Assembly: GCA_030248195.1 (NCBI GenBank)
Contig: JASAND010020687.1
Span: forward strand, 1-64,000
From: Trissonchulus latispiculum
Lineage: Eukaryota > Nematoda > Enoplea > Enoplida > Ironidae
Direction of reading: 5' to 3'
DNA: 64,000 bases
Part shown: one piece after another, positions 57,948 to 64,000 of the stretch
Layout: every line of letters begins with the position of its first letter
Position numbering within the stretch: the first letter of the stretch is position 1
Position numbers and translations under genes: made by a program
The notes under the pieces: model-generated
Seen by the model: only the letters and a program-made list of their open reading frames with translations
Told to the model about the DNA's origin: nothing
The model's database searches: none

Positions 57948-59540
57948 CTAGAGGGAAAAATGCCCTAGACGGGCATGCAGAGGCGAGAATAGGGAAAGAA
58001 GGAGGAAGGGCTGAAAAATGCCAATATAATTGACAGTCGGCGCTGAAAATGATAGAAACTAGATTCAGCGCCGAATAGGGAAAACAGTCGGCGCTAAAAA
58101 TGATAGAAACTAGATTCAGCGCCGAATAGGGAAAGCAGTCGGCGCTGAAAATGATTGAAACTAGATTCAGCGCCGAATAGGGAAAGCAGTCGGCGCTGAA
58201 AATGATAGAAACTAGATTCAGCGCCGAATAGGGAAAGCAGTCGGCGCTGAAAATAATAGAAACTAGATTCAGCGCCGAATAGGGAAAGCAGTCGGCGCTG
58301 AAAATGATAGAAACTAGATTCAGCGCCGAATAGGGAATGCAGTCGGGTAGCGTGGAACAGGCAATTCCTCCGTCCATCCTATTCGCGTGAACTGCTCTGC
58401 AATACCCGAGAACGTGGTATCTACTGTGTTAGAAATGAGGCAGGCTACACCCATATCGTTTGAGTAAGCAAAGTCTGCTTTTGGAGAGTAGAAAGTTCGT
58501 TGTTGATTGTGGATCATAAACTAACGCAGTTAATATTAGGCGTCATTATGTGAACGAAATGTGCTGTAGCTAGCTAGCTTTGTTCTTTTACGCAAAGTTA
58601 AAGCCGGATTTCTTCTGCATGAAGTACGTAAACTGCATTGTCTCAGATAGCCATTGAGAAATTTTAAACAGAAAATCTAATAATTAGTATTACTAGTTCC
58701 AACTAAATACTCTGTTACGCATTTGGAGCTTTAATAATTTCGCTCTTAATAATAGTCTAAAACAAATTAAAAGTGTCATTGATCGTTAAAAATGTTGTGT
58801 TGGAAAAGCCGATAAAAGTAAGTGCCAAAATGAAATCTTAATCCTGTCAATATTAGGACATTAAAACGCGATGGCAATAGATACAGTCGCGAGGCTCAAG
58901 TAAGTCTAAAAGTAGAGAACCCAGGGAGTTTCTAGATTTCTGATTAAGACAAAATTTTACGCGAAAGCAGCCGCTCATATCAACATATTATTGTAATTCA
59001 CGCGAGTAGGTATGAAACCCATTCACAGTTAATGAGATTACCGCATCGAAGGTAACATTGTTAGAGAAATGAACTGTTGAGCTGGATATATCGCAATTCA
59101 CGCGAATAGGATGGACGGAGGAATTGCCTGTTCCACGCTACCCGACTGCATTCCCTATTCGGCGCTGAATCTAGTTTCTATCATTTTCAGCGCCGACTGC
59201 TTTCCCTATTCGGCGCTGAATCTAGTTTCTATCATTTTCAGCGCCGACTGCTTTCCCTATTCGGCGCTGAATCTAGTTTCTATCATTTTCAGCGCCGACT
59301 GCTTTCCCTATTCGGCGCTGAATCTAGTTTCAATCATTTTCAGCGCCGACTGCTTTCCCTATTCGGCGCTGAATCTAGTTTCTATCATTTTTAGCGCCGA
59401 CTGTTTTCCCTATTCGGCGCTGAATCTAGTTTCTATCATTTTCAGCGCCGACTGTCAATTATATTGGCATTTTTCAGCCCTTCCTCCTTCTTTCCCTATT
59501 CTCGCCTCTGCATGCCCGTCTAGGGCATTTTTCCCTCTAG
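57948..59540. mobile_element. Foldback element with 51-bp minisatellite arms
   Basis: Inverted arms of about 440 bp (57948-58390 and 59096-59540) end in CTAGAGGGAAAAATGCCCTA and its complement. Each arm has six copies of a 51-bp unit, which itself contains an inverted pair (CGGCGCTGAA / TTCAGCGCCG). Because 51 is divisible by three, the repeat is open in frame and would encode CFPYSALNLVSIIFSAD repeats on both arms. I treat this as a repeat effect. The 700-bp centre has no recognisable gene. The structure resembles Drosophila FB/Galileo foldback elements. No target duplication was found. Confidence 0.8.
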
Positions 59541-60049
59541 TTTCCAGCATTTTTCGCTGTAGAAGAAAAATATTTTTAATTTTACTTAATATTATTTTAT
59601 TTAATAGCAGTTACATCGATGATTTGCATTTATATATTGGTTATGACTTGATAGAACGAAGGAAAACACCAGTGCACCGAAGGAGCATAATTCTTCGAAA
59701 GGCCTCCTGTATCACAAAACTTGGCAAGGAACCAGTTAAATTTTGCTTCATAAGCTGAAAAATTTTGATGTGCACGCATTTTTTATACAAGAACGAACAA
59801 ATATAGCAAATATAATATGCATATAACTTATATATATATGCTTAAATAATACCGAAAATAAAACGCAAGACATGGTACAAAAGGGGGGTCTGGGGGGCGA
59901 AGCCCCCCAGAAACGGTAAATATGTGGAAACAAATGAATGAGCATTGGAAAAAGTTCCGACCATTTGGTAAAATTTGTCCAAAATTTTGTTGTAACGTTA
60001 CACAGTCGCCAAAATTTTTTTGCTATTTTCCAGAAAAAAGTGTGTAATT

Positions 60050-63005
60050 ACACGCGTTTTTGAGCAAAAAAACACTGGACATGACGACGAGGTGTCGAAC
60101 GCCCACCGGGGGGTGGGCGTCGCGCTGCGTGGGGTTGCAGAAATTTGAAAAACGCAATTGTTTCTGCATAATAAAACGTTTGCAGAGTATTTTTTAACAC
60201 AGGTTGGAGGTTGGCCGAACGCCCACCCGGGAGGGGGAGGGGCAGCGCCCTGCGTGGGGTTGGGGATATTTGTAAAACGCAATTGTTTACTTACTTACGT
60301 GTACATCAGTGACTTTTGCAAAGGTTTGCCTGAAGACATGACGACGAGGGGCTGAACGCCCACAGGGGGGACGTCGCGCTGCGTGGGGTTGGAGAAATTT
60401 GAAAAACGCAGTTGTTTCTGCATCATAAAACGTTTGCAGAGTATTTTTTAACACAGCGTGGAGGGGGGCGGAACGCCCAGCAGGGGGGGGGCGCGTCGCG
60501 CTGCGTGGGATTGGGGAGGTTTGAAAAGCGCAATTGTTTACGTACGTACGTGTCATCAGCGACTTTTACAAAGGTTTGCCTGAAGACATGACGACGGGGT
60601 GTCGATTGCCCACCGGGGGAGGAGGGGCGTCGCGCTGCGTGGTGTTGGAGAAAGTTGACAAACACAATTGTTTCTGGATCATAGCATCATAAAACGTTTG
60701 CAGAGTATTTTGTAACACAGCGTGGAGGGGGGCCGAACGCCCACCCGGGAGGTGGAGGGGCAGCGCCCTGCGTGGGGTTGGGGATATTTGTAAAACGCAA
60801 TTGTTTACTTACTTACGTGTACATCAGTGACTTTTGCAAAGGTTTGCCTGAAGACATGACGACGAGGTGCCGAACACCCACAGGGGGGGGAGAAGGGGGC
60901 CCCCCAATCCGTTCCCCCAGACGGGTCGCCCCCAGATCGCCCCCAGGATTCGCGCTGCGGGAGGATGGGGTTGGAGAAATTTGAAAAACGCAGTTGTTTC
61001 GGATTATATTTTTATTTTTTTGCATCATAAAACGTTTGCAGAGTATTTTTTAACACAGCGTGGAGGGGGGCCGAACGCCCACCGGGGGGGGCGTCGCCTT
61101 GCGTGGGGTTGGGGATATTTGAAAAGCGCAATTGTTAACGTACGTACGTGTACATCAGTGACTTTTACAACGGTTTGCCTGAAGAAATGACGACGCGGTG
61201 CCGAACGCCCACCGGCGGGGGGGGGGGTCGCGCTGCGTGGGCTTGGGGAAATTAGAAATACGCAATTGTTTCTTAATCATAAAACGTTTATCAGAAAACG
61301 TTTCCAAAGACTATTTTGGAACACAGGTTGGAGGGGGGGGGGCCGAACGCCCCTAGGGGGGGAGGGGTCGTCGCGCTGCGTGGGATAGTGGAAATTTGAA
61401 AAACGCAATTGTTTCTGTATCTTAAAACGTTTGCAGAGTATTTTGTAACACAGCGTGGAGGGGGGCCGAACGCCCACCAGGGGGGGGGGCGTCGCCCTGC
61501 GTAGGGTCGGGGATATTTTAAAAACGAAATTGTTTACGTACGTACGTGTACATCAGTGACTTTTACAAAGGTTTGCCTGAAGACATAACGACGATGTGCC
61601 GAACACCCACTGGGGGGGCGTCGCGCTGCGTGGGGCTGGAGAAATTTGGACAAATGCAATTGTTTCCGTACGTACGTGTGTATCAGCGACTTTTACAAGG
61701 GTTTGTCGCAAAACATGATGACGGGGGGCCGAACACCCACCGGGAGGGAGGGGGAGTCGCGCTGCGTGGGGATTCGAAAATTTGAAAAACGCAATTGTTT
61801 CTACATCATAAAACGTATATCAGAAAACGTTTCTAAACAGTATTTTGGAACACAGATTGGAGGGGGCCGAACGCCCACCGGGGAGGGGGGGTCGCGCTGC
61901 GTGGAGTTGCGCAAATTTGGACAAATGCAATTGTCTCCGTACGTATATACGTGTACATCAGCAACTTTTACAAAGGTTGCCAGAAAACATGGTGACGGGG
62001 GGGCAAACGCCCATCGGGAGGGGGGGGTCGTCGCGCAGCGTGGGCTTGGGGAAATTTGAAATACGCAATTGTGTCTGCATCATAAAACGTATATCAGAAA
62101 ACGTTTCTAAACAGTATTTTGGAACACAGATTGGAGGGGGGCCGAACGCCCACCGGGGGGGGCGTCGCTCTGCGTGGGGTTGCGGAAATTTGGACAAATG
62201 CAATTGTTTCCGTACGTACGTGTGTATCAGCGACTTTTACAATGGTTTGCTGCAAAACATGATGACGGGGGGCCGAATGCCCCCGGGGGGGGGGGGGGGG
62301 CGGCGCGCTGGGTGGGGTTGGGGAAATTTGAATAACGCAATTGTTTCTGCATCATAAAACGTATATCAGAAAACGTTTCTAAACAGTATTTTGGAACTTT
62401 TAGAAAGGTTGCCAGAAAACATGATGACCGGGGGGGCCGAACGCCCATTCGGGGGGGGGGGTAGCGCTGCGTGGGGGTGCGCAAATTTGGAAAAATGCAA
62501 TTGTTTCCGTACGTACGTGTAAATCAGCAACTTTTACAAAGGTTGCCAGAAAACATGATGACGGGGGGCCGAACGCCCCCCGGGGGGGGGGGGCGTCGCG
62601 CTGCGTGGGGTTGCGGAACTTTGGAAAAACGCAATTGTATTCGTACGCACGTGTGTATCAGCTACTTTTACAATGGTTTGCTGCAAAACATGATGACGGG
62701 GGCCGAACGCCCACCGGGGGGGGGGGCGTCGCGCTGCGTGGGGGAACGGGCATTTGAAAAAACAATTGTCTCCGTACGTACGTGTGTATCAGCGACTTTT
62801 ACAATGGTTTGCCGCAAAACATGATGACGGGGGGCCGAACGCCCACCGGGAGGGAGGGGGAGTCGCGCTGCGTGGGGATGCGGAAATTTGAAAAACGCAA
62901 TTGTTTCTACATCATAAAACGTTTGCAAAGAGTATTTTGGAACACAGGCTGTAGGGGGGCCGAACGCCCAGTGAGGGGGGGGGGGTAGTCGCACTGCGTG
63001 GTTGT
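60050..63005. repeat. GC-rich satellite array with alternating units
   Basis: About 22-24 units of 110-135 bp share GCCGAACGCCCACCGGGGGG followed by GTCGCGCTGCGTGGGGTTG and GAAATTTGAAAAACGCAATTG. Two spacer types alternate. One carries CGTACGTACGTGTACATCAG and a TTTACAAAGGTTTGCC segment; the other has CATCATAAAACGTTTGCAGA and a TTTTTTAACACAG segment. The higher-order period is about 245 bp. In the second half the spacers change to TATCAGAAAACGTTTC and AAAACATGATGACGGGG variants. All open frames here are repeat artefacts. Confidence 0.88.
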
Positions 63006-64000
63006 GGGGAAATCAGGGCGCCACAGGCCGGTGGGTCCACTTTGGAGGGGTCTTGCAATGATAAAAAATGTTCGCCTCAGCAAGGGCTTTCATTTGATAC
63101 CAAAGTTGGAAATTTTTTAAAAAATCGTTTTTTGACCATTCCGCACCCTGGTCAGGGCGCCACACGCCGCTGGGTCCACTTTGGAGGGGTCCTCCAATGA
63201 CAAAAAATGTTCGCCTCACCAAGGGCTTTCATTTGATACCAAAGTTGGAAATTTTTTAAAAAATCGATTTTTGACCAGTCCGGACCCTGGTCAGGGCGCC
63301 ACAGGCCGCTGGGTCCATTTTGGAGGGGTCATCCTAATGATAAAAAATGTTCGCCTCACCAAAGGCTTTCATTTGATACCAAAGTTGGAAATTTTTTAAA
63401 AGTTTTTGGGGGGAATGACAAAAAATGTTCGCCTCACTAAGGGCTTTCATTTGATACCAAAGTTGGAAATTTTTTGAAAAACCGATTTTTGACCAGTCCG
63501 GACCCTGGTCAGGGCGCCACAGGCCGGTGGGTCCACTTTGGAGGGGTCTTCTAATGATAAAAAATGTTCGCCTCACCAAAGGCTTTCATTTGATACCAAA
63601 GTTGGAAATTTTTTTAAAAATCGATTTTTGACCAGTCCGGACCCTGGTCAGGGCGCCACAGGCCGCTGGGTCCACTTTGGAGGGGTCCTCCAATGACAAA
63701 AAATGTTCGCCTCATTAAGGGCTTTCATTTGATACCAAAGTTGGAAATTTTTTGAAAAACCGATTTTTGACCAGTCCGGACCCTGGTCAGGGCGCCACAG
63801 GCCGCTGGGTCCACTTTGGAGGGGTCTTCTAATGATAAAAAATGTTCGCCTCACCAAAGGCTTTCATTTGATACCAAAGTTGGAAATTTTTTAAAAAATC
63901 GATTTTTGACCAGTCCGGACCCTGGTCAGGGCGCCACAGGCCGCTGGGTCCACTTTGGAGGGGTCCTCCAATGACAAAAAATGTTCGCCTCACCAAGGGC
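63005..64000. repeat. 139-bp tandem satellite, running off the right edge
   Basis: The unit starts TCAGGGCGCCACAGGCCGCT and continues through GGGTCCACTTTGGAGGGGTC, AAAAAATGTTCGCCTCACCA, GGGCTTTCATTTGATACCAA and CCAGTCCGGACCCTGG. Starts fall at about 63013, 63152, 63291, 63509, 63648, 63787 and 63926, a constant 139 bases except one interval of 218 that contains a partial duplicate. Copies are more than 95 percent alike by eye. It abuts the previous array directly. No gene is present. Confidence 0.92.

Noticed and set aside
58020..58350. CRISPR array
   Set aside because: Direct repeats of constant 51 bp have no unique spacers, the setting is eukaryotic, and the repeats form arms of an inverted structure.
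57862..59758. 171- and 215-codon ORFs of 17-residue repeats as genes
   Set aside because: They are mirror images in the two arms of a foldback element, and the open frame follows from the 51-bp period. No start context, splice sites or non-repeat domain support a protein.
59998..63857. Many 65-170 codon ORFs in the satellite arrays
   Set aside because: Each is a translation of the same tandem unit in different frames. Frame and composition shift with unit variants and no known domain appears.

Overview
This is a gene-poor, repeat-rich window from an animal nuclear genome, probably an invertebrate bilaterian. The evidence is multi-exon genes with GT-AG introns (acceptors mostly TTTCAG or TTTTAG), DEG/ENaC channels, a Ly6-type protein, a LINE, an LTR retrotransposon and many MITE or foldback elements. 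The sequence alone does not support naming a phylum. About five host genes are visible and most of the rest is transposon-derived or satellite DNA.

Layout. (1) 348-6889, plus strand: a complete MFSD12-like major-facilitator transporter in ten exons, with several MITEs in its introns. (2) 7589-57265, minus strand: the 3' two-thirds of an IGHMBP2/SMUBP-2-like SF1B helicase. It runs from helicase motif IV through the R3H domain to an AN1-type zinc finger. Its exon phases join perfectly across introns of 34.8, 3.3 and 9.6 kb, and its 5' exons lie beyond the right edge. (3) Three plus-strand genes sit inside the helicase introns: a Thr-rich, probably GPI-anchored Ly6-type protein (9248-13802) and two paralogous DEG/ENaC channels (about 23893-25652 and 47466-50380). 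(4) The remaining intronic DNA holds a broken non-LTR retrotransposon, a 7.3-kb LTR element (396-bp LTRs, tRNA-Arg primer site, minus strand), families of TTAA-bounded elements, hAT-type MITEs with exact 8-bp target duplications, and long palindromic foldback elements. (5) From 57.3 kb to the end there is a foldback element with 51-bp minisatellite arms, a GC-rich satellite (about 60.05-63.0 kb) and a 139-bp satellite that runs off the window.

The genes do not form an operon or pathway. The notable biology is architectural: a helicase gene expanded by transposons hosts three antisense membrane or secreted protein genes. Several unrelated transposon families also carry bodies made almost wholly of short tandem repeats between intact terminal inverted repeats.
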